The position numbers and the translations under genes were made by a program. A DNA stretch of 64,000 nucleotides from Halospina sp040196175 (lineage in GTDB: Bacteria; Pseudomonadota; Gammaproteobacteria; Pseudomonadales; Oleiphilaceae). The notes below the pieces were generated by a model that saw only the letters and a list, made by a program, of their open reading frames with translations, was not told the DNA's origin and ran no database searches. The DNA lies in the NCBI RefSeq assembly GCF_040196175.1, contig NZ_JBEFNF010000004.1:1-64000 (forward strand). Reading direction: 5' to 3'. Below, in pieces: positions 42,858 to 51,293 of the stretch; the first letter of the stretch is position 1; each line of letters starts with the position of its first letter.

Positions 42858-43619
42858 TTAACGGGTTAGCGGGTCCGCTGTCAGTACTTGGCCCTCAAGC
42901 CGGATCCTGGCCGGCGTCCGCCAGTCATCGCCCTGGAGATCCTCAGAGATTTTATAGTGCCCGGCTACGGACACAAGCTCCGCCTCCAGCGACTGGCAGA
43001 AGATGCTCGCGCTGGTGTCGCCGTGTACACCGGCAAGCGCCCGCCCGCGCAGCGGGCCATAGATATGGATGTGGCCGGCGGCAAGCACCTCCGCTCCCGC
43101 GCCAACCGGCGCCATGATAATGAGATCGCCCTCCGGGGCATAGACCTGCTGGCCCGAGCGTACTGGCTGAGTGACAAGCCGCCCGGGGCCGATTGCGCTG
43201 CTTTGCGCCGCCGCTGCAGCCGGCTCTTGGGGCGTTGATTCGGCCGGTTCCGGCTCGGGGGCAGGCCGGGGAGCACTGGTCCGGCTACCTGGCAGCCACG
43301 CAAGAGCGGCATTGCGAGCCAGACGGCGGACGTCATCATTACCACCGCGCACACCCAGAACCTGAATGGAGTGGGTGCGACAGATGCCTATGAGCTGGAA
43401 AAAGTCCAGGTCGGCAACATTGCCTTCGTAGTGGTCAAGGCCGATGACCAGGGGGAGATCACGGAAAAAATTGGGCGCCTGTCGGATTTTGTCACGCAGG
43501 GTCTGCTCCAGGGTATCCGGGTCGAAATGGTACAGCTCCATGACGGTCAGCGTCTGGCTGGCATCGCGCAGCTCAAAACAGGCGCGGTTTTCGGTTGCCG
43601 TGGCGGCGGGTTCGCTCAT
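42858..43619 (-). CDS. minC: Septum-site determining protein MinC
   Basis: The 253-residue FtsZ inhibitor has an N-terminal FtsZ-binding domain (about 15-115), a proline/alanine/glutamate-rich linker (about 118-150), and a C-terminal beta-helix (IMAPVGAGAEVLAAGHIHIYGPLRGRA) that binds MinD. ATG 43619 is chosen with AAAGGA upstream; the longer frame runs into the dinB leader. First gene of the min operon. Confidence 0.95.
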   Translation of the reverse strand: MSEPAATATENRACFELRDASQTLTVMELYHFDPDTLEQTLRDKIRQAPNFFRDLPLVIGLDHYEGNVADLDFFQLIGICRTHSIQVLGVRGGNDDVRRLARNAALAWLPGSRTSAPRPAPEPEPAESTPQEPAAAAAQSSAIGPGRLVTQPVRSGQQVYAPEGDLIIMAPVGAGAEVLAAGHIHIYGPLRGRALAGVHGDTSASIFCQSLEAELVSVAGHYKISEDLQGDDWRTPARIRLEGQVLTADPLTR

Positions 43620-43717
43620 CGGGCTATCCTTTACTGGGGGTTCGCTATCCTGACACGGGCTCCATCCCGTCCTAAGATACAGCTTGCACTGAATCCACGG
43701 CAACTCCGGAGGTGCGT

Positions 43718-44917
43718 TTGAGCCGCAAGATCATCCACTGCGACGCGGACTGTTTCTATGCCGCAGTGGAAATCCGGGACAATCCGGCGCTTGCGGGTCG
43801 CCCCATCGCTGTTGGCGGCGCCACGGGACGCGGTGTTGTGGCCACCTGCAGCTATGAGGCCCGGGCTTTTGGCGTGCGTTCTGCCATGCCGGTATCCGAG
43901 GCCCTGCGTCTTTGTCCGCACCTGGAGCTGCTGGCGACGGATATGCCGCGCTATCAGGCTGTTTCGCGGGACTTTATGCGCATCCTGCGTGAGACCTCGC
44001 CGATACTTGAGCCGCTCTCGCTGGATGAGGCTTATCTGGATGTCACCGGCATTGATCTGTTCCAGGGAAGTGCCACCCGGATGGCCGAACAGATCCGCCA
44101 GCGGGTGTGCTCGGAGCTGGGCATTACCATTTCTGCCGGGGTTGCCCCGAACAAGTTTCTCGCCAAAATTGCCAGTGACTGGCACAAACCCGACGGTCTC
44201 TGTGTCATCACGCCTGCTGATGTGGCGGAGTTCGTACCGCAGTTGCCGGTAACCTCGCTGTTCGGAGTAGGCCCGCGCACTGCGGAAAAACTGCATGCGC
44301 TGGGCATTCATACCTGTGCGGATCTGCGTGAATGGTCGGAACTGGCGTTGCGCGAACGCTTCGGGCGCTATGGGGCGCGTCTGTATGCTTTGGCCCGAGG
44401 CGAGGACGACCGCCCTGTGCAGGTGACAAGACCGCGCAAGTCGATCAGTGTAGAGAACACCTACAGTCAGGATCTCGCGACACTGGCGGAATGTCGGCGC
44501 GCTCTGGAAGGACTGGTTTCGGATCTGCAGCGCCGCATCCGGCGCAAGGGTCTGGATGCCGCCGACGCCGGCCAGTTCGAGAAATTGTTTGTGAAGCTGC
44601 GTTTTTCCGATTTTGAGACCCATACGCGTGAGACGGTCTGGCGCCAGCCGGGGCTACCAAGTGCGGAGCAATTCCGGCTGTTGCTGGATGCTCTCTATGG
44701 CGATGTGCCCCGGCCCGTGCGGCTTCTTGGGCTGGGTGTACGATTGCCAGAAGCGAGACAGGGTGGCCACCAACTGGCCCTGCTGGATGCGGGGGGGCGA
44801 CCGGTCTCGTCGCAGTCAGCCAGCCCCTTGGGGGAGCAGGGCGAAGAAGCCGGGCGCGAAATGCAGCGCGATGAAAGCGCACCCAGCCCCGATGAGGCTG
44901 CCGGCGAGGACGTCTGA
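43718..44917 (+). CDS. dinB: DNA polymerase IV (Y family), TTG start
   Basis: The 399-residue lesion-bypass polymerase has HCDADCFYAAVE and SLDEAYLDVT with the three metal-binding acidic residues, then HhH and little-finger domains. A beta-clamp motif like QLALL lies about 45 residues before the end, followed by a polar, acidic tail not usual for Pol IV. TTG 43718 is preferred because a perfect GGAGG ends five bases ahead; GTG 43712 would overlap that site. No LexA box (CTG-N10-CAG type) is visible upstream. The last 102 bases overlap the convergent PAP2 gene. Confidence 0.9.
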   Translation: MSRKIIHCDADCFYAAVEIRDNPALAGRPIAVGGATGRGVVATCSYEARAFGVRSAMPVSEALRLCPHLELLATDMPRYQAVSRDFMRILRETSPILEPLSLDEAYLDVTGIDLFQGSATRMAEQIRQRVCSELGITISAGVAPNKFLAKIASDWHKPDGLCVITPADVAEFVPQLPVTSLFGVGPRTAEKLHALGIHTCADLREWSELALRERFGRYGARLYALARGEDDRPVQVTRPRKSISVENTYSQDLATLAECRRALEGLVSDLQRRIRRKGLDAADAGQFEKLFVKLRFSDFETHTRETVWRQPGLPSAEQFRLLLDALYGDVPRPVRLLGLGVRLPEARQGGHQLALLDAGGRPVSSQSASPLGEQGEEAGREMQRDESAPSPDEAAGEDV

Positions 44918-45391
44918 GGGGTAATGCAGCCCCAGAACCACCCTTGAGGCCAGAACCGCCATGGTGAATGGCAGAACCGTCCACCCCACCAGCGGAACCC
45001 CCTGGAACAAAAGTATGGTGAAACAGACGGCGTGCAGGCTGTGGCCGGAAGGAAAACTGCCTCTGTCGAGAGGCGGTGAGCCGCATTGTATGGCGGGTAA
45101 GCTGATGAAGGGGCGTTCACGCACGAGCTGGGTTTTGAGCACCTTGTAGACCAGGGTGCAGGCGGTGCCGGTAAGCGTCATGAGTGCGGCCAGAGCCCAG
45201 CCGTGGAGCCCATCAATGGCCGGCAATGTCAGAATCAGGGCATACCAGAGCCAGCCGTCACCGAGTCGGCTCACAATACGGAAAAAGGGCGTGACTGCCG
45301 GAAGTGTCAGGCTGCGATTCAGACGCAGGCACCACTGCAGTTCGCTGTGGTCAATACGGGTAAGTACCCGCGACAGGCGTTGTAGGGCCAT
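44816..45391 (-). CDS. PAP2-family membrane phosphatase
   Basis: The 191-residue membrane protein has the three PAP2 phosphatase motifs: KTQLVRERPF, FPSGHSLHA and RVVLGLHYPSDVLAGS. It probably removes phosphate from a lipid or isoprenoid phosphate. ATG 45391 follows AGGAG at a long spacing and gives the family length; the longer frame lies in the glycosyltransferase gene. It overlaps the upstream GT4 gene by 41 bases and dinB (convergent) by 102. Confidence 0.85.
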   Translation of the reverse strand: MALQRLSRVLTRIDHSELQWCLRLNRSLTLPAVTPFFRIVSRLGDGWLWYALILTLPAIDGLHGWALAALMTLTGTACTLVYKVLKTQLVRERPFISLPAIQCGSPPLDRGSFPSGHSLHAVCFTILLFQGVPLVGWTVLPFTMAVLASRVVLGLHYPSDVLAGSLIGAGCAFIALHFAPGFFALLPQGAG

Positions 45392-46541
45392 GGTCCGGGA
45401 TCTCCTGTGCTGGGTTAAGCAGTATCCGCTCGAACTGTTCCGCGAGGACGGCCCAGTCCAGTGTCTGCGCGTGGGCTCTGGCGCGCTCGCCGATGTGCCG
45501 CCGGAGTCCGTGTCTGTCCGCCAGCTCGAGCGCGGCGTTGGTGAAGGCCTCGGAGTCACCCGGTGCCGCCTTCATGCCATTGATCTCGTGGGTGATGTGC
45601 TCACGGGCCGCAGCCCGGTCGAATGCGACCACGGCCAGCCCCGAAGCCAGTGCCTCGGTTACTACGTTGCCGAATGTGTCCGACTCGCTGGGAAACAGGA
45701 AGATGTCTGCGGAGGCGTAGTGGCGGGCGAGATCAACACCGCGGCGGGTACCACAGAAGATGAACTCCGGGTGGGCCCGCTCCAGGCTTTGTCTCAGCGG
45801 GCCATCCCCCACCAGGACAAGCCGCGCGGAGGGATGGCACTCCCGCAGGCGCTCAAAGGTCGTCACAGCCTGCATCAGGTTTTTCTCGGCTGCCAGACGC
45901 CCGACGTAAAGCGCCACTGGGCCGTTTCCTGTGTTCCACTGCGCCCGTAGTGATTGGCTGCGTCGCTGTGGATTAAAGAGCTGGCTGTCCACGCCGCGGC
46001 TCCAGCAGTGGGTATTGGCGATTCCCCAGTGCATGAGCTGGTGGCAAAGACGCGTCGTTGGGGCGAGGGTGGCCAGTGTTCGGTTATGGAAGGTGACTAG
46101 ATAGCGCCGGATCAGTGCTTCCATAAACCCGGCGCCATAGTAGCTGCTGTACTGATGGAAGTTGGTGTGGAACCCCGACAGGCAAGGGATTCCCAGTTCC
46201 CGTGCAGTGCTCACGGCACTCCAGCCCAAAGGGCCCTGTGTGGCCACGTAGACGGCCTGCGGCGGGCGGTGGCGCCATAGTCGCCGCAGTTGGCGGCGGG
46301 CGCCCAGGCCGAAGCGCAGCTCCGGATAACCGGGCAGCGGCAGTCCCCGCACGCGCAGGGTCCGCTCGCCGAACAGTGGCGCATGCCCCCTGGGGGGTTC
46401 GTCGCGCTGTCCAGGCCGGATAATAGTCAGCTGTTGGCCGCGTTGGACGAGTTCACGGCAGAGGTTGCCCAGGGTGCCTGAAACGCCGTTGATCTCGGGC
46501 GGAAAAGTCTCGGTAACCAGTGCAATCTGCTGTGCCGGCAT
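45351..46541 (-). CDS. GT4-family glycosyltransferase
   Basis: The 396-residue GT-B enzyme begins with IALVTETFPPEINGVSGTLG and carries the donor-site pattern FPSESDTFGNVVTEALASGLAVVAFDRAA. It resembles diacylglycerol or phosphatidylinositol sugar transferases (MgtA/DGD-like). With the overlapping PAP2 phosphatase it may make or remodel a glycolipid. ATG 46541 follows a perfect GGAGG. Sugar donor and acceptor are unknown. Confidence 0.86.
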   Translation of the reverse strand: MPAQQIALVTETFPPEINGVSGTLGNLCRELVQRGQQLTIIRPGQRDEPPRGHAPLFGERTLRVRGLPLPGYPELRFGLGARRQLRRLWRHRPPQAVYVATQGPLGWSAVSTARELGIPCLSGFHTNFHQYSSYYGAGFMEALIRRYLVTFHNRTLATLAPTTRLCHQLMHWGIANTHCWSRGVDSQLFNPQRRSQSLRAQWNTGNGPVALYVGRLAAEKNLMQAVTTFERLRECHPSARLVLVGDGPLRQSLERAHPEFIFCGTRRGVDLARHYASADIFLFPSESDTFGNVVTEALASGLAVVAFDRAAAREHITHEINGMKAAPGDSEAFTNAALELADRHGLRRHIGERARAHAQTLDWAVLAEQFERILLNPAQEIPDHGPTTPVAGTYPY

Positions 46542-46695
46542 CAGTGATCCTCCAGGACTGGACGACGCTGTCAGTGTCCGTTCATCGGGTTACCATTTGC
46601 TGACACCTCCGTGATGATTTGATGACCGTGCCTGGCATTGCGGTGGCCCAGGGATGGACTTAGCATGCGGGGACAATGAGTGGGAGGTGACTGTA

Positions 46696-47730
46696 ATGGA
46701 GAAACGCCATCTTGGCCGGACCGGCATTGACGTCAGCGTGATCGGCCTCGGGACCATGACCTGGGGCGAACAGAACACCGAGCGGGAGGCCTTCGAGCAG
46801 CTGGATTATGCGGTGGATCAGGGCGTCAACCTGATTGATGCCGCCGAGATGTATCCGGTGCCGCCGCGTGCTGAAACCCAGGGGCTGACCGAGACCTATC
46901 TTGGCAACTGGTTGAAGAACCGGGGTAAGCGCGATGATCTGGTGATTGCCACGAAGGTTACCGGGCGCAGTGGTATGGATTATCTGCGTGGTGGCCCGCG
47001 CTTGACTCGGGAGCAGATCCATCAGGCCGTGAACGACAGTTTGAAGCGGCTCAGGACCGACTACATTGATCTCTATCAGGTGCACTGGCCCGAACGTAAG
47101 GCGAACTTCTTCGGCAAGCTTGGCTATAACCCGGTGGACGACTCGGATGCGGTGCCCATTGAGGAGACGCTGGCGGCGCTGAATGAATTGGTGGAGGCTG
47201 GCAAGGTGCGCCACATCGGCCTTTCCAACGAGACCGCGTGGGGCGCGATGACCTATATCAAGGAAGCCGAACACCGGGGATGGACTCGGCCCGTGAGCAT
47301 CCAGAATCCCTACAGTCTGTTGAACCGTTCCTATGAGGTTGGGGTTGCCGAGGTGTCACTGCGCGAGGACTGCGGTCTGCTGGCCTATTCGCCGCTCGCC
47401 TTTGGCGCTCTGAGCGGCAAGTATCTCGGCGGGCAGAGACCAGCCGGGGCACGCCTCACGGAGTTTACCCGCTTTACCCGCTATGTTTCAGAGCAGGCTC
47501 AGGAGGCGACGCAGGCCTATGTGAACCTGGCGTGGGAGCACGGGCTGTCGCCAGCTCAGATGGCTCTGGCCTGGGTCAATTCGCGGCCCTTCCTGACGAG
47601 CAATCTGGTGGGTGCAACGACTCTGGATCAGCTCTCTGAAAATATCGAGAGCGCACATATCCAGCTGTCCGACGAGCTTCTGGAGCGGATCGAGGCACTG
47701 CACCAGCGCTACACCTACCCCTGTCCGTGA
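46696..47730 (+). CDS. Aldo/keto reductase, Tas-like
   Basis: The 344-residue NADP(H)-dependent oxidoreductase begins MEKRHLGRTGIDVSVIGLGTMTWG, with catalytic Asp/Tyr/Lys/His around NLIDAAEMYPVPP, ATKVTG and YQVHWPER. Length and the MYPVPP motif match E. coli Tas (346). ATG 46696 follows GGGAGG at eight bases. Physiological substrate unknown. A weak promoter (TTGCGG, 17 bases, TAGCAT at 46661-46666) precedes it. Confidence 0.88.
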   Translation: MEKRHLGRTGIDVSVIGLGTMTWGEQNTEREAFEQLDYAVDQGVNLIDAAEMYPVPPRAETQGLTETYLGNWLKNRGKRDDLVIATKVTGRSGMDYLRGGPRLTREQIHQAVNDSLKRLRTDYIDLYQVHWPERKANFFGKLGYNPVDDSDAVPIEETLAALNELVEAGKVRHIGLSNETAWGAMTYIKEAEHRGWTRPVSIQNPYSLLNRSYEVGVAEVSLREDCGLLAYSPLAFGALSGKYLGGQRPAGARLTEFTRFTRYVSEQAQEATQAYVNLAWEHGLSPAQMALAWVNSRPFLTSNLVGATTLDQLSENIESAHIQLSDELLERIEALHQRYTYPCP

Positions 47731-47737
47731 GCTGCCG

Positions 47738-49930
47738 ATGAGCGAGGAACGCACAGGCATTCACTTCCGGCAGGCGGAACGGTGTGCTGAGGAACTGATC
47801 CGGCGCCTGGACGGCGATATCCGGATCGCGTTGCCGCTCGGTCTGGGCAAGCCTGTGCATCTGATCAACGCGCTCTATCGTTGCGCCTGCAACGATCCGA
47901 ACATACAGCTGCACATCATGACGGCGTTGTCGCTTGAGAAGCCGGGCGGTGGCAGCTCTCTTCAGAAACGCCTTATGCAGCCCTTTGTTGAACGCGTATT
48001 CGAGGGCGTCCCCGATCTGGATTATGCGAAGGCCGTAAGCTGCGGTGAGCTGCCGGCGAACGTCACCGTTACGGAGTTCTTTCTCAGAGCCGGCAGCCGC
48101 CTGGGCAATGCTGATCAGCAACAGCGTGTGGTACTGACCAACTACACCCATGTGGTCCGTGATCTGATGGCACTTGGCGTCAACGCGGTGGGCCAGATGG
48201 TGGCGCCGGATGCTGAGGGCCAACAGGTGAGCCTCAGCTGCAATCCGGATCTGACTCTGGATATTCTGCCGCGGCTGCGGGCACAGCGCGAGGCCGGGGA
48301 TGCGGTGGTGATCGCCGGCGAACTCAATCCCGAGCTGCCCTGGTTTGGTCATGATGCGGCTCTGGATCGGGCCAGCTTTGACTTGTTGCTCGAACCCCAT
48401 AATCAGCCCATGCGCCTGTTTCCGGTACCCGATCTGGCGGTGGAACCGGCGGATTACTTGATTGGGTTCTACGCTGCTAATCTGGTTCGCGATGGCGGCA
48501 CCTTGCAGGTGGGGATCGGGGCCCTGGGTTCGGCAGTGATCTACAATCTCCTCTTCCGGCACCGGGACAACGGGCTTTTCAACGAGCTGGCCCGCCGCCT
48601 TGATGCTCATTCACGTTTTCCGGCGTTGGCTGAGATCGGCAGCACCGAGCGTTTTGAGGAAGGCCTCTACGGTTGCAGCGAGATGATGGTGGAAGGTTTC
48701 CTGCATCTCTATGAAGCGGGCATTCTCAAACGCCAGGTTGTGGCCGATCGCACGCTGCAGCAGCTGCTGGATTGCGGCGCCATTCCGGACCCGCTGGATA
48801 TCACCGCCCTTGATCGATTGGTCGAGGCTGGCTGCATTGAGACGGTGTTAAAGGCGCGGGATGTTCAATGGCTGGTGCGTTTTGGCTTCTTCGACCAGGG
48901 GTGTGAGCTCAAGGGCGGGCGTCTGGCACTGGGTGAGGAGGCGGTTCGTCCGGATCTTGGCGATGAACGCGCGCGCGCCCTGATTGAGCGCTATGCCCTC
49001 CAGGAGCGGCTTATCGGAGGGGTCGTCATGCATGGTGGCTTCTTCCTGGGCCCGGCCCGCTTCTATCAGCGGCTTCGGGAGCTGGATGAGGCGGCGCGCG
49101 CGCGTTTCAGCATGACCAGTGTTGGCTTTGTGAATCATCTTTACGACCATCCGTTGGGTGATCAGGCGCTCAAGACTGTCCAGCGTCGCCGTGGCCGTTT
49201 CATCAACTCGGTCATGATGCAGACACTGAATGGCGCGGCGGTTTCCGATGGTCTTGAGGACGGCCGCGTGGTCAGTGGTGTTGGCGGTCAATACAATTTT
49301 GTAGCCATGGCCCATGAACTCCCCGACGCGCGTTCGATCCTTACGTTGAGGGCCACACGCACCAGCGCCGGCCGTACTGAATCCAACATCCGCTTCAGCT
49401 ATGGTCACTGCACCATCCCACGACACCTGCGCGACATTGTGGTCACTGAGTATGGCGTGGCCGACCTGCGCGGTCAGCCGGATAGCGATGTTTACAGGCG
49501 TCTGATCTGTATTGCGGACTCACGTTTCCAGAACGAGCTCACGCGCCAGGCGAAAAATGCCGGCAAGATTCCGAAGGGCTGGAAGGTCCCACGGGCGCAT
49601 CGAAACAATTACCCACAACGGATTGAAGAGGCAGTAGCGCCCCTTCGGGATCATCACCAGCTCTTTCCCGCATTCCCCTTCGGTACGGACTTCACACAGG
49701 AGGAGCAAGAGCTGGTGCAGGCTCTGCAGTGGCTGCGTGAGGCTACCGGTTCGCGGCGCGGATTGTTGGCGGTGATCTGGCGTGCTCTGCGGCAGCCGGC
49801 CCCGGTCACAGCGGAACGGTCTGCATTGGAACGCATGGGGCTGATGCAGCCCGGGGGATGGCGCGAACGCCTGGAGCAGCGGATGCTTCTACACGCACTG
49901 CGGGTCACGGGTGTGACCCGCTCGCATTAA
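47738..49930 (+). CDS. Large acetyl-CoA hydrolase/transferase-family protein
   Basis: The 730-residue protein has the acetyl-CoA hydrolase/transferase N- and C-terminal halves (VGIGALGSAV; GLYGCSEM; GVGGQYNFVAMAHEL; VVTEYGVADLRG) and extra sequence at the end. It could transfer CoA between acetate/succinate-type acids or hydrolyse acetyl-CoA; the sequence alone does not decide. Typical members are 420-640 residues, so this is a long form. ATG 47738 lies 7 bases after the reductase stop, but its ribosome site is poor, suggesting coupling. Confidence 0.82.
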   Translation: MSEERTGIHFRQAERCAEELIRRLDGDIRIALPLGLGKPVHLINALYRCACNDPNIQLHIMTALSLEKPGGGSSLQKRLMQPFVERVFEGVPDLDYAKAVSCGELPANVTVTEFFLRAGSRLGNADQQQRVVLTNYTHVVRDLMALGVNAVGQMVAPDAEGQQVSLSCNPDLTLDILPRLRAQREAGDAVVIAGELNPELPWFGHDAALDRASFDLLLEPHNQPMRLFPVPDLAVEPADYLIGFYAANLVRDGGTLQVGIGALGSAVIYNLLFRHRDNGLFNELARRLDAHSRFPALAEIGSTERFEEGLYGCSEMMVEGFLHLYEAGILKRQVVADRTLQQLLDCGAIPDPLDITALDRLVEAGCIETVLKARDVQWLVRFGFFDQGCELKGGRLALGEEAVRPDLGDERARALIERYALQERLIGGVVMHGGFFLGPARFYQRLRELDEAARARFSMTSVGFVNHLYDHPLGDQALKTVQRRRGRFINSVMMQTLNGAAVSDGLEDGRVVSGVGGQYNFVAMAHELPDARSILTLRATRTSAGRTESNIRFSYGHCTIPRHLRDIVVTEYGVADLRGQPDSDVYRRLICIADSRFQNELTRQAKNAGKIPKGWKVPRAHRNNYPQRIEEAVAPLRDHHQLFPAFPFGTDFTQEEQELVQALQWLREATGSRRGLLAVIWRALRQPAPVTAERSALERMGLMQPGGWRERLEQRMLLHALRVTGVTRSH

Positions 49931-49955
49931 TCAGAACGGGGGTAATTACAACAGC

Positions 49956-50414
49956 ATGGCGGAACAACGGGTTTATCGACTGGGGTATCAGCTCAAGAAT
50001 CAGAAGGGTGAGGTCGTAGACAGCTCTGTCGGAGCCGAGCCGCTGCATTTTGTCAGTGGCTGTGGGCGCATGATTGAAGGTGTTGAGCGCGCCGTGGAAG
50101 GGCGCGAGCCGGGGGAGTGTCTGGAGGTTACCATTCCGCCCGCTCTGGCCTATGGTGAGCATCAGGCGGAAATGGTCCGGAAGATGCCTCGGAGCATGTT
50201 CCAAGGGGTAGAGAAGCTTGAGGAGGGCATGAAGTTCCAGACTGACTCCGGAGACGATGCCAAGGTAGTGAAAGTGGTGGGCTTTGAAGACGATCAGGTG
50301 CTGGTCGACGCCAATCATCCATTGGCCGGAATCACGCTCTACTTTGATCTGGAAATACTGGAGGCCAGGGATGCGACCCCCGAGGAAATCGAGGCAGGCG
50401 AGCCGCTGGCCTGA
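49956..50414 (+). CDS. SlyD-like FKBP-type peptidyl-prolyl isomerase
   Basis: The 152-residue protein has an FKBP core interrupted by an insert-in-flap chaperone domain (about 70-125), the SlyD layout: YQLKNQKGEVVDSS...LHFVSGCGRMIEGVERAVEG...ANHPLAGITLYFDLEILE. It lacks the His/Cys-rich nickel tail of E. coli SlyD. It helps proteins fold in the cytosol. Confidence 0.9.
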   Translation: MAEQRVYRLGYQLKNQKGEVVDSSVGAEPLHFVSGCGRMIEGVERAVEGREPGECLEVTIPPALAYGEHQAEMVRKMPRSMFQGVEKLEEGMKFQTDSGDDAKVVKVVGFEDDQVLVDANHPLAGITLYFDLEILEARDATPEEIEAGEPLA

Positions 50415-50449
50415 AGCCGGGGCTGGCATGCAAATTCGCAATCAGTGTG

Positions 50450-50482
50450 TATACTTGTGTTACACAATGTTTGACGTATAAC
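50450..50482 (+). promoter_or_regulatory. Promoter and palindromic operator of the two-component/glpK operon
   Basis: A perfect 13-base palindrome TTGTGT-T-ACACAA (50455-50467) overlaps a possible -35 (TTGTGT), with TATAAC (50477-50482) as -10 after 16 bases. A TATACT (50450-50455) lies at its left edge. GTTACA within it is shared with the RstA box of E. coli, so autoregulation by the next gene's product is plausible. Confidence 0.45.
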
Positions 50483-50519
50483 CCGGCGCCTGCGCCTCAA
50501 TCCAGCGACAGGACTGACA

Positions 50520-51287
50520 ATGGAAACAATAACGAACGAGACGGATGCTGTGGAACAGACCAGTGAAGCCTCCCGCGTTCTGATCGTCGAGGACGATGAA
50601 CGGCTGGCGGAGCTGACCCGGGATTTCCTGGAGAAGAACGGCCTGGTGGTTTCGCTTGAAACCAATGGCGCGCGTGCGGTTGAGCGGATACGGGATGAAA
50701 CACCTGACCTGGTGGTGCTGGATCTGATGCTGCCGGGAGAGGATGGCCTGGCCATCTGCCGTCGCGTGCGCCCATTCTACAACGGACCCATCCTGATGCT
50801 GACCGCCCGCACGGATGATCTGGACCAGGTGCTGGGGTTGGAAATGGGCGCGGATGACTACATGTCCAAGCCGGTTCGGCCGCGGGTTCTTCTGGCCCGG
50901 ATCCGTGCCCTGCTGCGCCGCATCAGCGAGCCGGCTGCAGAATCCGGTGGTGGCGCCCAGGCGGGACCAGATGAGGGACTCGAGCGGCTGGTTTTCAATA
51001 ACCTGGTAGTGGATCATTCCATGCGCGAGGCCTGGCTTGATGATGAGAGCATCGATCTCACCAGTGCCGAGTTCGACCTGCTGTGGCTTCTCGCCAGCAG
51101 CGCCGGGCGTGTGCTCAGCCGCGAGGAAATCTTCACTTCCCTGCGGGGGATCGAATACGACGGCCAGGACCGGTCCATTGACGTGCGGGTTTCCCGGATC
51201 CGCCCCAAGATCGGTGACGATCCGGTGCACCCGCGCCGCATCAAGACGGTGCGTAGCAAGGGCTACCTGTTCGTGCGCGACGTCTAG
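50520..51287 (+). CDS. OmpR-family response regulator, RstA-like
   Basis: The 255-residue regulator has a receiver (EDDERLAEL; phospho-Asp in LVVLDLMLPGEDG; Lys in SKPV) and a C-terminal winged helix (SAEFDLLWLLASSAGRVLSREEIF...VRSKGYLF). It binds DNA when phosphorylated by the adjacent kinase. RstA resemblance rests on the MSKPVRPRVLLARIRALLRR linker and the pairing with an RstB-like kinase. Confidence 0.9.
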   Translation: METITNETDAVEQTSEASRVLIVEDDERLAELTRDFLEKNGLVVSLETNGARAVERIRDETPDLVVLDLMLPGEDGLAICRRVRPFYNGPILMLTARTDDLDQVLGLEMGADDYMSKPVRPRVLLARIRALLRRISEPAAESGGGAQAGPDEGLERLVFNNLVVDHSMREAWLDDESIDLTSAEFDLLWLLASSAGRVLSREEIFTSLRGIEYDGQDRSIDVRVSRIRPKIGDDPVHPRRIKTVRSKGYLFVRDV

Positions 51288-51293
51288 GCTGAA

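Noticed and set aside
43620..43717. LexA operator before dinB.
   Set aside because: No CTGT-N8-ACAG-like symmetry is present in the gap between minC and dinB.
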